NCBI RefSeq assembly: GCF_030285365.1
Contig: NZ_JASVDS010000001.1
Coordinates: forward strand, 620,001 to 684,000
Direction of reading: 5' to 3'
DNA: 64,000 nucleotides
DNA from: Roseateles subflavus
GTDB lineage: Bacteria; Pseudomonadota; Gammaproteobacteria; Burkholderiales; Burkholderiaceae_C
Below the pieces are notes generated by a model. It was not told where the DNA came from and did no database searches. It saw only the letters and a list, made by a program, of their open reading frames with translations. Within the stretch, counting starts at the first letter, position 1. Each line of letters starts with the position of its first letter. Both the position numbers and the translations under genes were made by a program. Positions 16,658-28,713 of this stretch are shown piece after piece.

Positions 16658-17170
16658 ATGAATGGATCGACGGACATGCTGTCCACCCTGGCGCAGGGCC
16701 TGGCCCTGGGCGCGGGGGCGACGGCGCTGATGGACCTCTGGCTCATGGGCCTGCGACGTGCCGGCGTGGCGACCCTGGACTTCGCCCTGCTGGGCCGCTG
16801 GGCGGGGCACCTGCCGCAGGGGCGCTGGCGGCACGAGGCCATTGCGAAGGCCCGCCCCGTGCGCGGCGAGCGGGCGCTGGGCTGGCTCGTGCACTACGCC
16901 GTGGGCCTGCTCTTCGCGGCCCTGCTGCTGGCCTGGCAGGGGCCCGCCTGGCTGGACGCCCCCCGCCTGGCGCCAGCCCTGCTGCTGGGCCTGGCCACCG
17001 TGGCGGCGCCCCTGCTCCTCATGCAGCCGGCCATGGGCGCCGGCCTGGCGGGGCGGCGCAAGGGGCCGGTGGGGCCCCAGGTGCTGCGCAGCGCGGTCAA
17101 CCACCTCGTCTTCGGCCTCGGCCTCTACCTCAGCGCGCTGGCGATCCAGCTGCTGCGCGCCGCTGCCTGA
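16658..17170 (+). CDS. DUF2938 family membrane protein
   Basis: A 170-residue integral membrane protein with about four hydrophobic segments (about 10-30, 65-90, 98-120, 145-165). It shows the DUF2938 pattern: ATALMDLWL, LLGRWAGHLPQGRWRHEAI, ALGWLVHYAVGLLFA and a MQPAMGAGLAGRRKG loop. The family function is unknown. The ATG at 16658 follows a near-perfect AGGAGGT ribosome-binding site. It is first in an operon with a flavodoxin-type oxidoreductase and a DUF2798 protein, under a MerR-type promoter, which suggests a stress-inducible redox or xenobiotic response. Confidence 0.82.
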   Translation: MNGSTDMLSTLAQGLALGAGATALMDLWLMGLRRAGVATLDFALLGRWAGHLPQGRWRHEAIAKARPVRGERALGWLVHYAVGLLFAALLLAWQGPAWLDAPRLAPALLLGLATVAAPLLLMQPAMGAGLAGRRKGPVGPQVLRSAVNHLVFGLGLYLSALAIQLLRAAA

Positions 17171-17217
17171 GTGCCGTCTTCCTTTTCCCTTCATTCCAAC
17201 GCAAGGAGTACTCCCTC

Positions 17218-17784
17218 ATGAAGAAGCTCGCCGTCATCTATCACAGCGCTCATGGGCACACGGCCCACATCGCCCGCCACATCGTCGAGGGGGCGCGGGG
17301 CGTGACCGGCGTGGAGGTCGACCTGCTGCAGGCCGAGACACTGGCCGACAGCCCCGATGCCATCACCGCCTACGACGGGCTGCTGATGGGCTCGCCCACC
17401 TACCTGGGCGGCGTGTCCTCGCAGTTCAAGCGCTTCATGGACGCCACGGGGCGGATGTGGCGCCAGCAAGGCCTGCGCGGCAAGCTGGCCGGCGGCTTCA
17501 CCGTCTCCTCGCTGCCCTCGGGAGACAAGCAGTCCACGCTGACCTCGCTCTTCGTCTTCGCCATGCAGCACGGCATGGTGTGGGTGGGCAATCCGATCCT
17601 GCCGGAGCAGCACACCGGTGTGCCGGAACATGAGGCGGCCAACCGGCTCGGCTCGTGGTCCGGGCTGATGGCGCAGTCCGGCCACGGGATGCCGGCGGAT
17701 GCCTTCGAGCCTGGCGACATCAAGACCGCCCACCTGTTCGGCCGCCACATGGCCGAGACGCTGCACCGCATGGGCGCGGCCTGA
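17218..17784 (+). CDS. Flavodoxin-family (WrbA-like) NAD(P)H oxidoreductase
   Basis: A 188-residue flavoprotein. The N-terminal phosphate-binding loop IYHSAHGHT (about 6-14) binds FMN. LLMGSPTYLGGVSSQFKRFMD (about 58-78) and the later KLAGGFTVSSLPSGDKQSTL match WrbA-like NAD(P)H:quinone oxidoreductases. It probably reduces quinones by two electrons in the cytoplasm. ATG 17218 follows GCAAGGAGT. It lies 47 bp behind the DUF2938 gene and 16 bp ahead of a DUF2798 gene, in the MerR-controlled operon. Confidence 0.88.
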   Translation: MKKLAVIYHSAHGHTAHIARHIVEGARGVTGVEVDLLQAETLADSPDAITAYDGLLMGSPTYLGGVSSQFKRFMDATGRMWRQQGLRGKLAGGFTVSSLPSGDKQSTLTSLFVFAMQHGMVWVGNPILPEQHTGVPEHEAANRLGSWSGLMAQSGHGMPADAFEPGDIKTAHLFGRHMAETLHRMGAA

Positions 17785-17800
17785 GGCGCGGGAGACGGCC

Positions 17801-18040
17801 ATGATGCCTGCCCGCTTCGCCCCGGTCCTGTTCGCCCTGATCCTGTCAGGCCTGATGTCCGCGCTGGTCGCCGGCATCGCCAGCTGGAGCGCATCCCGTG
17901 CTGACATCCAGGATCCGTGGCCCTGGCTCCTGGCCTGGCGCAGCGCCTGGCTGCATGCCTGGCCCGTGGCCTTCCCTGCCGTGCTGCTGATGGCCCCGCT
18001 GACCCGCCGCCTCGTGGCCTGGCTGACGACACCGCGCTGA
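17801..18040 (+). CDS. DUF2798 family small membrane protein
   Basis: A 79-residue protein with two transmembrane segments (about 5-28 and 42-65), a short linker and a closing RRLVAWLTTPR basic end, as in DUF2798 proteins. Function is unknown. Tandem ATGs (17801, 17804) follow GGGAGA. It is the third gene of the MerR-controlled operon and ends 8 bp before the convergent MBL hydrolase stop. Confidence 0.78.
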   Translation: MMPARFAPVLFALILSGLMSALVAGIASWSASRADIQDPWPWLLAWRSAWLHAWPVAFPAVLLMAPLTRRLVAWLTTPR

Positions 18041-18048
18041 GGGGGCCC

Positions 18049-19170
18049 TCAGTCCAGCGGCCAGGGCATCCAGCGCGGCACGCGCGGTGCCTCCGCGGGC
18101 GCGGCGGCCGGCGTGGTGGGCTGACCCGCCAGCCGCCACCACGGGGCGGGCTCGGGCGTGGCCCGCGCGGGCTCCAGGGCTTCGCCCAGGCGGGGCATCA
18201 GCAGGGGAACACCGCGTGCGGGGGCCAGCTGCAGCAGGGTCTCGGCGGGCTCGTCCCAGTCGTGGGTGGCCAGGTTGAAGGTGCCCCAGTGCACCGGCAG
18301 CAGGGCGCCGCCGCCCAGCCACTCCCAGGCCTGCAGGGCGTTCACCGGGCCCAGGTGGATGTCGCCCCACGAGGGGTGGTAGGCACCCACCTCCAGCATC
18401 ACGAGATCGAACGGGCCGAAGCGCTCCCGGATGGCCAGGTACTCGCGGCTGAGGCCGGTGTCGCCGCTGAAGAAGACCCGATGCCGCGGGGACTCGATCA
18501 CGAACGAGGACCACAGCGTGGCGTTGCGGTCCTTCAGGCCCCGGCCCGAGAAATGCTGCGAAGGCGCCGCATGCACGCGCAGGTCGGTGCCGGCCAGCGT
18601 GTGCGACTCCCACCAGTCCAGCTCGATGATGCGCTCCGGCGGAATGCCCCAGGCCTGCAGGTGCGCCCCCACGCCGAGCGAGGTGATGAAGGGCTGCGGC
18701 CGCTTGGCCAGGGCGCGGACGGTGGGGTAGTCCAGGTGGTCGTAGTGGTCGTGGGAGATCAGCACGGCGTCCAGCGGCGGCAGGCTTCGCAGCGGCACGG
18801 GGGGCGGCTGGTAGCGCTTGGGGCCGGCGAGCGTCGAGGGCGAGACGCGCGGGCCCCACACGGGGTCCGTCAGCAGGCGAAGCCCGTCGATCTCGATGAG
18901 CACGCTCGAATGGCCGAGCCAGCTGGCCCGCAGGCCGCTGGCCGGGGCGTGCGTCCAGGTTTCGCGCGGGTTCACGGTGGGCAGCGGGCCGGGCGGGCGG
19001 CGTCGCCCATCGGGGCAGAGGATCTCCAGCATCGAGGCCCGCGGGCCGGTCGCGTCGCGCAGGCCGGGGGGAATCGGGTGCAGATTGCGAAAGCCCTGCC
19101 CGTCCCAGCGCGGTGAGGCCTGCATGCGTTCGAGGCGGGCGCCGCTGGCGCGTTGGCCCATGGATTTCAT
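18049..19170 (-). CDS. MBL-fold hydrolase, NAPE-PLD/UlaG-like
   Basis: A 373-residue metallo-beta-lactamase-fold enzyme. The metal-binding motif ISHDHYDHLD lies at about 138-147. A further ligand Asp is in FFSGDTGLS (about 232) and a His in LLPVHWGTFNLA (about 290). The pattern (SVLIEIDGLRLLTDPVW, AGPKRYQPPPV) matches the group related to N-acyl-phosphatidylethanolamine phospholipase D and UlaG. The substrate is unknown, possibly a phosphodiester or lipid. The N-terminal 50 residues are basic but no clear signal peptide is seen. Confidence 0.88.
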   Translation of the reverse strand: MKSMGQRASGARLERMQASPRWDGQGFRNLHPIPPGLRDATGPRASMLEILCPDGRRRPPGPLPTVNPRETWTHAPASGLRASWLGHSSVLIEIDGLRLLTDPVWGPRVSPSTLAGPKRYQPPPVPLRSLPPLDAVLISHDHYDHLDYPTVRALAKRPQPFITSLGVGAHLQAWGIPPERIIELDWWESHTLAGTDLRVHAAPSQHFSGRGLKDRNATLWSSFVIESPRHRVFFSGDTGLSREYLAIRERFGPFDLVMLEVGAYHPSWGDIHLGPVNALQAWEWLGGGALLPVHWGTFNLATHDWDEPAETLLQLAPARGVPLLMPRLGEALEPARATPEPAPWWRLAGQPTTPAAAPAEAPRVPRWMPWPLD

Positions 19171-19236
19171 GCGCGGAAGCTCCTGCGTGAAAAGACCCGA
19201 TCGTAGCGAGGGCGGCCCTCACCCTCGCCCACGCCC

Positions 19237-20184
19237 TCAACGCGGGCGACCGGCCGCCGGGGCGTCCATCAGCTGCAGCATGGCCGCGCGCAGCGCGGGG
19301 TGGTAGCGGTCCAGCGGCAGGTAGGGCTGCGCCGCCGGCCAGCCGGGATTGGGCAGCGGGACGAGGTGGCCGGGCACCCGCCGCTGGCCGGACAGCAGCG
19401 GCCCGAGCCCGGGGCTGCGCAGCTGCAGCTCGCGCAGGGAGCCGTCCGCCTGTGCCGCTTCCAGGCCCCGCTGCAGGGCAGCCTTCAGGCGCTCGTTGCC
19501 CCGGGTGAAGAAGAAGACCCGCGGGAAGGGATAGAACAGCCCGACGTTCGGATGCACGAGCACGTCGGGCGCCTCCGCCTGGTGCTTGCGCAGCAGCTCG
19601 TGCGCCTCCTCGGCGCCGAGTGGCAGCACGTCGAAGCGGCCGTTGTGCAGCATGCGCCAGAGGCTCGGGAAGCCGCCCTCCACCACCTGCAGGCCGGCGC
19701 TGCGCAGGATGTGCACATCGGGCCAGCCCACGCCCTGGCCGATGACGAGCGAGGCCATATCCGCCAGGCCGCGCATCGCGTCCAGGCGCGCCACGGTGTC
19801 CGCCCGGCACAGCAGCAGGCGGCAGCCGGCGAGGCCCTGGTCGATCGGGAAGGGCAGGTAGTCGAAGGGATCGCTCATCCAGCGTGACAGGCCGGCGTCC
19901 ACGATGTCGAGCGTCCCACGCTGGATCGCCTGCATGGCCATGCGCGACGAGCCGCGCTGCTCCGCCACGGCCAGCCGGTGGGGCTCGCCCGAACGGTCCA
20001 GGGCCAGGCGCAGCACCTGGTAGCCATAGGCCTCGGCGGGGCGCTCGTCGATGTGGGGATACCGCACCCGCAGCGGCGGCTCGGTGCCGGCCCGGGCTGG
20101 CGTGGCGATCGGCGCGAGGACCGGCGCGGCCAGCGAAAGCCCGGCCCGGGTCAGCAGCGAACGGCGGGAGCAGACGGTCGGCAT
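19237..20184 (-). CDS. Periplasmic solute-binding-like protein
   Basis: A 315-residue exported protein. The N-terminus has a twin-arginine-like start (CSRRSLLTRAGLSLAAPVL) with cleavage near ARAG (about residue 34). The mature part resembles family 3 extracellular solute-binding proteins or amino-acid sensors (LRVRYPHID, RGTLDIVDAGLS, GQGVGWPDVHILRSAG, GRFDVLPLG). There is no permease or ATPase beside it, so it may be an orphan sensor or a degraded transport component. ATG 20184 was chosen because the export signal starts at once; an open frame continues 39 codons further but has no signal-like character. Confidence 0.72.
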   Translation of the reverse strand: MPTVCSRRSLLTRAGLSLAAPVLAPIATPARAGTEPPLRVRYPHIDERPAEAYGYQVLRLALDRSGEPHRLAVAEQRGSSRMAMQAIQRGTLDIVDAGLSRWMSDPFDYLPFPIDQGLAGCRLLLCRADTVARLDAMRGLADMASLVIGQGVGWPDVHILRSAGLQVVEGGFPSLWRMLHNGRFDVLPLGAEEAHELLRKHQAEAPDVLVHPNVGLFYPFPRVFFFTRGNERLKAALQRGLEAAQADGSLRELQLRSPGLGPLLSGQRRVPGHLVPLPNPGWPAAQPYLPLDRYHPALRAAMLQLMDAPAAGRPR

Positions 20185-20318
20185 GGACGGTCTCCGGCTT
20201 GTAGCGACGCTCCCTGGCGTGGGCCGTTCGGCCTTCTTGTGGGTCCGCTGCCAGGATAGCGCCTGTGCCTGACAGCCGCCCAACCGCGCTGGCGAGGGCA
20301 CCGGCGGGTGGGCCGGGC

Positions 20319-20344
20319 AAAAAAAAGACGCGCCGAAGCGCGTC
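20319..20344 (-). terminator. Intrinsic terminator after the POT transporter gene
   Basis: On the minus strand GACGCGC pairs with GCGCGTC around a TTCG tetraloop and is followed by eight T. It lies 22 bp beyond the transporter stop codon. Confidence 0.93.
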
Positions 20345-20365
20345 CTTTCGTGAAGCGTAGAGGCG

Positions 20366-21721
<1,356 letters not shown>

Positions 21722-22010
21722 ACAGAACCTTTGGGTGACAGGTCGGGGGCAGGCCGCTTCGCCGGTGGGCGGAACAGGCACAGGGCGGCAGCGAGGCCGC
21801 AGAGCCGCAGGGTGCGTGGCGACGGCTCGCACCCGCGGAGCGCCTGCATGGCATCGAGCCACACCGGTGCCGCTTGCGGACGCGGGATTGTCGCCGCGCG
21901 TTTACAGCGTGTTTCTGCGGGTTCCTACCAAGTCCAGGCCCGAGACCCCATGCCTTTCGACAGGGGTGGCGCCCCGATTCAGCGGCGATCGGGCGCTGAT
22001 CGCACCGTTT

Positions 22011-24398
<2,388 letters not shown>

Positions 24399-24404
24399 GG
24401 GGTC

Positions 24405-24435
24405 ATTGAACAGCCTGTAGCCACTCCAGAGTCAA
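24405..24435 (-). promoter_or_regulatory. CadR/PbrR-type promoter of the metal ATPase gene
   Basis: On the minus strand TTGACT (-35, at 24430-24435) and TTCAAT (-10, at 24405-24410) are separated by 19 bp, with an imperfect dyad (CTCTGGAG to CTACAGG) in the spacer. This is the arrangement of MerR-family metal-responsive promoters such as those of pbr and cad operons. The regulator gene starts at 24493 on the other strand. Confidence 0.8.
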
Positions 24436-24492
24436 GCGACTATGCTGCGCACCTTCCCAAGCAAGGCGGCCGGCAGGCCGGTGGTGGTCCAG

Positions 24493-24960
24493 ATGCGCAT
24501 CGGTGAACTCAGCAAGGCGACGGGGGTCGACATCGAGACCATCCGCTTCTATGAAAAGAGCGGGCTGCTCCCGCCGCCGGCCCGCAGCGACAACGGCTAC
24601 CGGGACTACGACCGGCCGCATCTGGAGCGCCTGGCCTTCATCCGGCATTGCCGGGCGCTGGACATGTCGCTGGCGGACGTCGGCCTCCTGCTGCAGAGCC
24701 TGAACAGCCATGATCCCCAGCAGCTGGCGGACGTGGATGCGCTGGTCGACGCGCAGCTGGGGCGGGTGCGGGCGCGGCTCAAGAGCATGCAGGCGCTGGA
24801 GGCGCAACTGCAGGCGCTCAAGAGCCGCTGCGATGCCCGGCACGATCATCATGGCTGCGGCATCCTCGCCGAACTGGTGGCCGCGGCCCATGGCGAGGCC
24901 TGCGCCTGCCATGGGCATGCGGGGGATGACGTCGGGGACCAGACCGGAGGCCGGACATGA
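24493..24960 (+). CDS. CadR/PbrR-like MerR-family metal regulator
   Basis: A 155-residue regulator. The N-terminal winged helix is IGELSKATGVDIETIRFYEKSGLLPPP. The conserved Cys of the Cd/Pb group lies in FIRHCRALDMSL (about 53-64). A dimerisation helix follows (about 85-118). The C-terminus is rich in metal ligands: RHDHHGCG, then GEACACHGHAGDD, like the HxxCxC-type tail of Cd/Pb sensors. It should activate the divergent ATPase gene from the 19-bp-spacer promoter. ATG 24493 begins the DNA-binding domain; an upstream in-frame ATG at 24442 would add 17 residues overlapping the operator. Its stop overlaps the HPP gene start by 4 bp (ATGA). Confidence 0.9.
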   Translation: MRIGELSKATGVDIETIRFYEKSGLLPPPARSDNGYRDYDRPHLERLAFIRHCRALDMSLADVGLLLQSLNSHDPQQLADVDALVDAQLGRVRARLKSMQALEAQLQALKSRCDARHDHHGCGILAELVAAAHGEACACHGHAGDDVGDQTGGRT

Positions 24961-26129
24961 GCTCGGACCGGCGCCCGGACCTGAGCCGGGCCGGGGCGAG
25001 CCGCCCGGGGCTGGCCGGCCTGCGCACCTTCATTCCGGCCCCGCTGACGGCACCCTGGCGCGAACTGCTGCTGGGGGCGCTGGGCGTCGGCCTGGGCCTC
25101 CTGTGCACGGAATGGATCAGCCGCCACGCGCTCGCCGGGCAGGCGCTGTGGTTCGTGGCGCCGATGGGGGCCTCGGCCGTCCTCGTGTTCAGCGTCCCGG
25201 CCAGTCCGCTAGCCCAGCCCTGGTCGGTGCTCGGCGGAAACGTGATCTCGGCGCTGGTCGGCGTCGCCTGCCACCACGTGCTGGGCGCCTCCGGTCCGGC
25301 GCTGGCCGCGGCGGGGTTGCTGGCGGTGCTGGCGATGATCGCCCTGCGCTGCCTGCATCCGCCGGGCGGCGCGGTGGCCGTCACCGCGGCGCTGGGCAGC
25401 CCGACGCTGGAGAGCCTGGGCTACAGCTACGCCTTCTGGCCCGTGGGCCTGAACTCGTTGCTGATGCTGGTGCTGGCGCTGGTCTTCAACCGGCTGGCGG
25501 GCCGCCACTACCCGCACCAGGGCGCCGCGCCGGCCAATGTGCACCGCACCGCCGACCCGCTGCCCAGCCGCCGCGGCGGGCTCCAGGCCGAGGACGTGGA
25601 CGCGGCGCTCGCGTCCTTCGGTGAGGTGCTGGACATCGACCGGCATGACCTGGAAGAGATCCTCGTGCGCGCCCAGCTGCATGCCCGGCAGCGCCAATGG
25701 GCGGATGTGCGCTGCGCCGACGTGATGGCCCGCGACGTCATCTGCGTCGGCCCGCAGGCTCCGATCGACACCGCCTGGGCGCTGCTGGCACGGCACAAGG
25801 TCAAGGCCCTGCCGGTGGTCGATGCCGGCCGGCGCCTGGTGGGCATCGTGTCCTTGCATGACTTCTTCCTCGGGCGCGAGCCGGCCGCGCTCGAGCGCGG
25901 CCCGCGCATGACCGAGGCGCGGCGCGTGTCCGACATCATGACGGCGCGCGTGCGCAGCGCCCGGCCGGAGCAGGCGCTGGCCGAGCTGGTCGGCGCCTTC
26001 TCCGACGGCGGCCTGCACCACATGCCGGTGGTGGACGAGGCCCGGCGCGTGGTGGGCATGATCACGCAGTCGGACGTGGTGGCGGCCCTGTTCAGCCGCC
26101 AGCCGGCCGTCGCGGCGAACGCGGCCTGA
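24957..26129 (+). CDS. HPP-family membrane protein with tandem CBS domains
   Basis: A 390-residue protein. Residues about 30-185 form a four-helix HPP membrane domain with WFVAPMGASAVLVF and the name-giving LHPPGGAVAVTAAL. Residues about 235-385 form two CBS domains (VMARDVICVGPQAPIDTAWALL, VKALPVVDAGRRLVGIVSLHD; DIMTARV, HHMPVVDEARRVVGMITQSDV). HPP proteins are linked to nitrite or small-anion movement in some organisms; CBS pairs usually bind adenosine nucleotides and gate transport. The start overlaps the regulator stop by 4 bp, so it is translationally coupled to the metal sensor, which suggests a metal- or ion-homeostasis role. Confidence 0.88.
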   Translation: MSSDRRPDLSRAGASRPGLAGLRTFIPAPLTAPWRELLLGALGVGLGLLCTEWISRHALAGQALWFVAPMGASAVLVFSVPASPLAQPWSVLGGNVISALVGVACHHVLGASGPALAAAGLLAVLAMIALRCLHPPGGAVAVTAALGSPTLESLGYSYAFWPVGLNSLLMLVLALVFNRLAGRHYPHQGAAPANVHRTADPLPSRRGGLQAEDVDAALASFGEVLDIDRHDLEEILVRAQLHARQRQWADVRCADVMARDVICVGPQAPIDTAWALLARHKVKALPVVDAGRRLVGIVSLHDFFLGREPAALERGPRMTEARRVSDIMTARVRSARPEQALAELVGAFSDGGLHHMPVVDEARRVVGMITQSDVVAALFSRQPAVAANAA

Positions 26130-26162
26130 ACGGCCGGGATGCCCTGAACGCCCCGCCCGCCC

Positions 26163-28535
26163 TCAGTTCAGCGGCAGGATGATCAGCATGCCGGCGGCAC
26201 CGTGGGTCGCCAGGGTCTCGCCTGCCAGGCGGAAGCCATTGCCGCCCGCGCCGGGCGTGCCGGGGATGCCGCCCCCCTGCGTGCCGCTGGCCGCCAGGCC
26301 CTGGGTCCACGACAGGCCGAGGGCCGGCGCGGCGAACGAGGCGCTGCCGCCGATGCCGGGCAGGCCGACGACCTCCGTACCGTCGTCGCTGCTGTAGAGG
26401 TGGTGTGTGCCGGCCGCGCCTCCCGTGGCCAGGAGCACGGTGGTCCCTTGGTAGACGACCTTGGAGTCGCCGCCCCGGCCCGATGCCGGCGGGGGCGAGG
26501 GGGTCGCATTCAGGATGCCGGGGCTCGCCGCGACGCCCCCCGCGCCGGCAGAGACCGTCAGCGTGCCGCCCGGGTTCACGGCCAGGTAGACGCGCTGGTA
26601 GGCCCCCGAGCCGCCACCGGCCGCATCGCCCGCCCCCCAGGCCGGGGTGCTGACCTGCGCGCAGGCTGTGGTCCGGCAATTGAAGGCGTTGCCACCCGCA
26701 CCGCCGCCGCCCCAGCCTTCGATCAGCACGGCGTGCACGCCGGCAGGCACCACATAGGTGCCGGCGGTCGTGAACACGGCCGCGCCAGGCCCTGCGGGGC
26801 CCGCGGGTCCGGTGGCGCCCGTCGCGCCTGTCGCACCCGTTGCACCCGTTGCACCCGTTGCGCCATGGCAGGCATAGCCGATGCTGTTCACTTCGGCCGC
26901 ATCCAGGAGGCCATTGCGGTTGCTGTCCAGCCCGCTGCTGATCTGGCTGCCGCCTTGCGGGCAGGCCGCGCCGGCCCCGATGGCCTCGACCTTGCTCAGG
27001 CTGTTCAGGCCGTCGTCCCCGCGCGCTCCGTTGCAGACATAGCTGGTGGACTGCACCTCGCCGGCGGACAGGGCGCCATCGCCATCGGCGTCGATGCCGA
27101 CGCTGATGCGCTGGCCGCCCGTGGCACAGTGCGCGCCGGCAGGTTCACCGCTCATGAGCACCCGGGCGCTCAGGCCGTTGCTGCCATTCGCGCCGTGGCA
27201 CAGGTACTGCACCGAGCTGACCTCGGCCCCCGAGAGCGAGCCGTCGCGGTTGAGGTCCAGGCCCGATGAGACGCGGTTGCCGCCGGCCGGGCAGTTGGCC
27301 CCGGCGGCCTCGGCATCGATGCGGAACAGGCTGGTGCGGCCGTCCTGGCCATTGGCGCCGGTCGCTCCGTCGTTGCCGCGCGCACCCTGGCAGAGGTAGC
27401 GCGTGGACGTCACCTCCGCCGGGTCGAGCAGGTGGTTGCGGTTGCTGTCCGGGCCCGCTGTGATGCGCACGGCGGCCCCGGTGCAGCCGGGGGCCGTGGC
27501 GACGTCCTCCATCGCCATCAGGCTGCCGATGCCGTCCTGGCCACCGGCCCCCGCGTTGCCGTTGGCGCCGGAGCAGACGTAGGCGGTGGACTGCACCTCG
27601 TTGCCGTCCAGGACCCCGTTTCCGTTGAGGTCCAGGCCGGTGTCCATGCGCGCGCCGCCCGCGGGGCACTGGGCGCCGGCGGGGACCGGCGTCTGCACCA
27701 GGCGGGTGGACAGGGCCTTGCCGCCCTCCGTGCCGTTGCACAAGGTGTGGAGCTTGCTCACCTCCTGGGCATCGAGCACGCCGTTGCGGTTGGCGTCCAG
27801 GCCCGTCATGACCTTGCTGCCACCGGCGGGGCACACCGCCCCCGGCGGCTCGACGGCGATGTCGACCAGGCTGGCCGCGCTGCCGGCCGTGGCGGGCGTG
27901 TCGCAGGCATAGCGGGTGTAGGCCACTTCATCGGCATCGAGGCGGCCGTTGGCGTTGCGATCCTCGCCGGCGCTCAGCCGGGTGCCGCCCGCGGCGCAAT
28001 GCAGGCCGGCCGGCTCGGCTTCCATGGACATGAGGCTGTACCGCGCGCCCGGCGCCAGTTGCTCGGTGCACACATAGCTGGTGATCACCACCTCGCTGTC
28101 GTCGAGCTTCTGGTTGCCGTTGGCATCCTGGCCCGCACGCACGCGCATGCCGCCCTGCGGGCAGGCCGCGCCGGCCGATTCCGCCTGCGTGCTCAGCAGC
28201 AGCTTCGCGGCCGGGCCCTGGCCGTCCTGGCCGCTCTGGCAGACGAACTGCGTCTGCGTGATTTCCTCACCCTGCAGCACCCCGTCGCTGTTGCGGTCGA
28301 GGCCCGACTCGATGCGGCTGCCACCCTGCGGGCACTGCGCGCCCGCTGACTCGACGCTCACATGGACCAGCGGCTTCGCCGTGACGCCGGGGGACGGACT
28401 GCCGCCGCCTGCGCCGGTGCTGCCACTGCCGCCACCGCAGCCGGCCAGCGCGAGCGCCGCCCAGGCCGTGGCCAGCAGGGCCCGGCCCTGCCTCCAGGCC
28501 CTCGTGGGGACGGGCCGTGTTGATTGTTCTTGCAT
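26163..28535 (-). CDS. Large repetitive lipoprotein with nine DUF7151-type repeats and a collagen-like stretch
   Basis: About 790 residues. The N-terminal signal ends in ALAGCGGG (lipobox), followed by a Gly/Ser/Pro linker. Then come nine repeats of about 55 residues. Each has an AGxxCPxGGxxxxxG half, an EF-hand-like DxNxNGxLdxxEV loop that should bind calcium, and a closing YxCxG. The two Cys per repeat probably form disulfides. This pattern matches DUF7151-type repeats. Repeat 9 runs into a short collagen-like GAT/GPA stretch. A C-terminal beta-rich, Gly-rich domain (AGTYVVPAGVHAVLIEGWGG onward) resembles surface or phage-tail receptor-binding modules. ATG 28535 is used; ATG 28547 is an alternative. 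Confidence 0.82.
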   Translation of the reverse strand: MQEQSTRPVPTRAWRQGRALLATAWAALALAGCGGGSGSTGAGGGSPSPGVTAKPLVHVSVESAGAQCPQGGSRIESGLDRNSDGVLQGEEITQTQFVCQSGQDGQGPAAKLLLSTQAESAGAACPQGGMRVRAGQDANGNQKLDDSEVVITSYVCTEQLAPGARYSLMSMEAEPAGLHCAAGGTRLSAGEDRNANGRLDADEVAYTRYACDTPATAGSAASLVDIAVEPPGAVCPAGGSKVMTGLDANRNGVLDAQEVSKLHTLCNGTEGGKALSTRLVQTPVPAGAQCPAGGARMDTGLDLNGNGVLDGNEVQSTAYVCSGANGNAGAGGQDGIGSLMAMEDVATAPGCTGAAVRITAGPDSNRNHLLDPAEVTSTRYLCQGARGNDGATGANGQDGRTSLFRIDAEAAGANCPAGGNRVSSGLDLNRDGSLSGAEVSSVQYLCHGANGSNGLSARVLMSGEPAGAHCATGGQRISVGIDADGDGALSAGEVQSTSYVCNGARGDDGLNSLSKVEAIGAGAACPQGGSQISSGLDSNRNGLLDAAEVNSIGYACHGATGATGATGATGATGATGPAGPAGPGAAVFTTAGTYVVPAGVHAVLIEGWGGGGAGGNAFNCRTTACAQVSTPAWGAGDAAGGGSGAYQRVYLAVNPGGTLTVSAGAGGVAASPGILNATPSPPPASGRGGDSKVVYQGTTVLLATGGAAGTHHLYSSDDGTEVVGLPGIGGSASFAAPALGLSWTQGLAASGTQGGGIPGTPGAGGNGFRLAGETLATHGAAGMLIILPLN

Positions 28536-28713
28536 TGATCCCACCATGATTCCTGTTCGCGCTGGCCGCGGGTTCGGCAGCGGTCCCGCCACCCGGTCGG
28601 GCAGCGGGCGCGAAGTCTAGGGATCAGGCGTTAGCGCAGCGTAAGAGCGGGCGGGCGCCTTGCCCCCTCCAGATCGACGGACGGGGGACGCTGAGGGAGG
28701 GGCCGGCGCGGGA

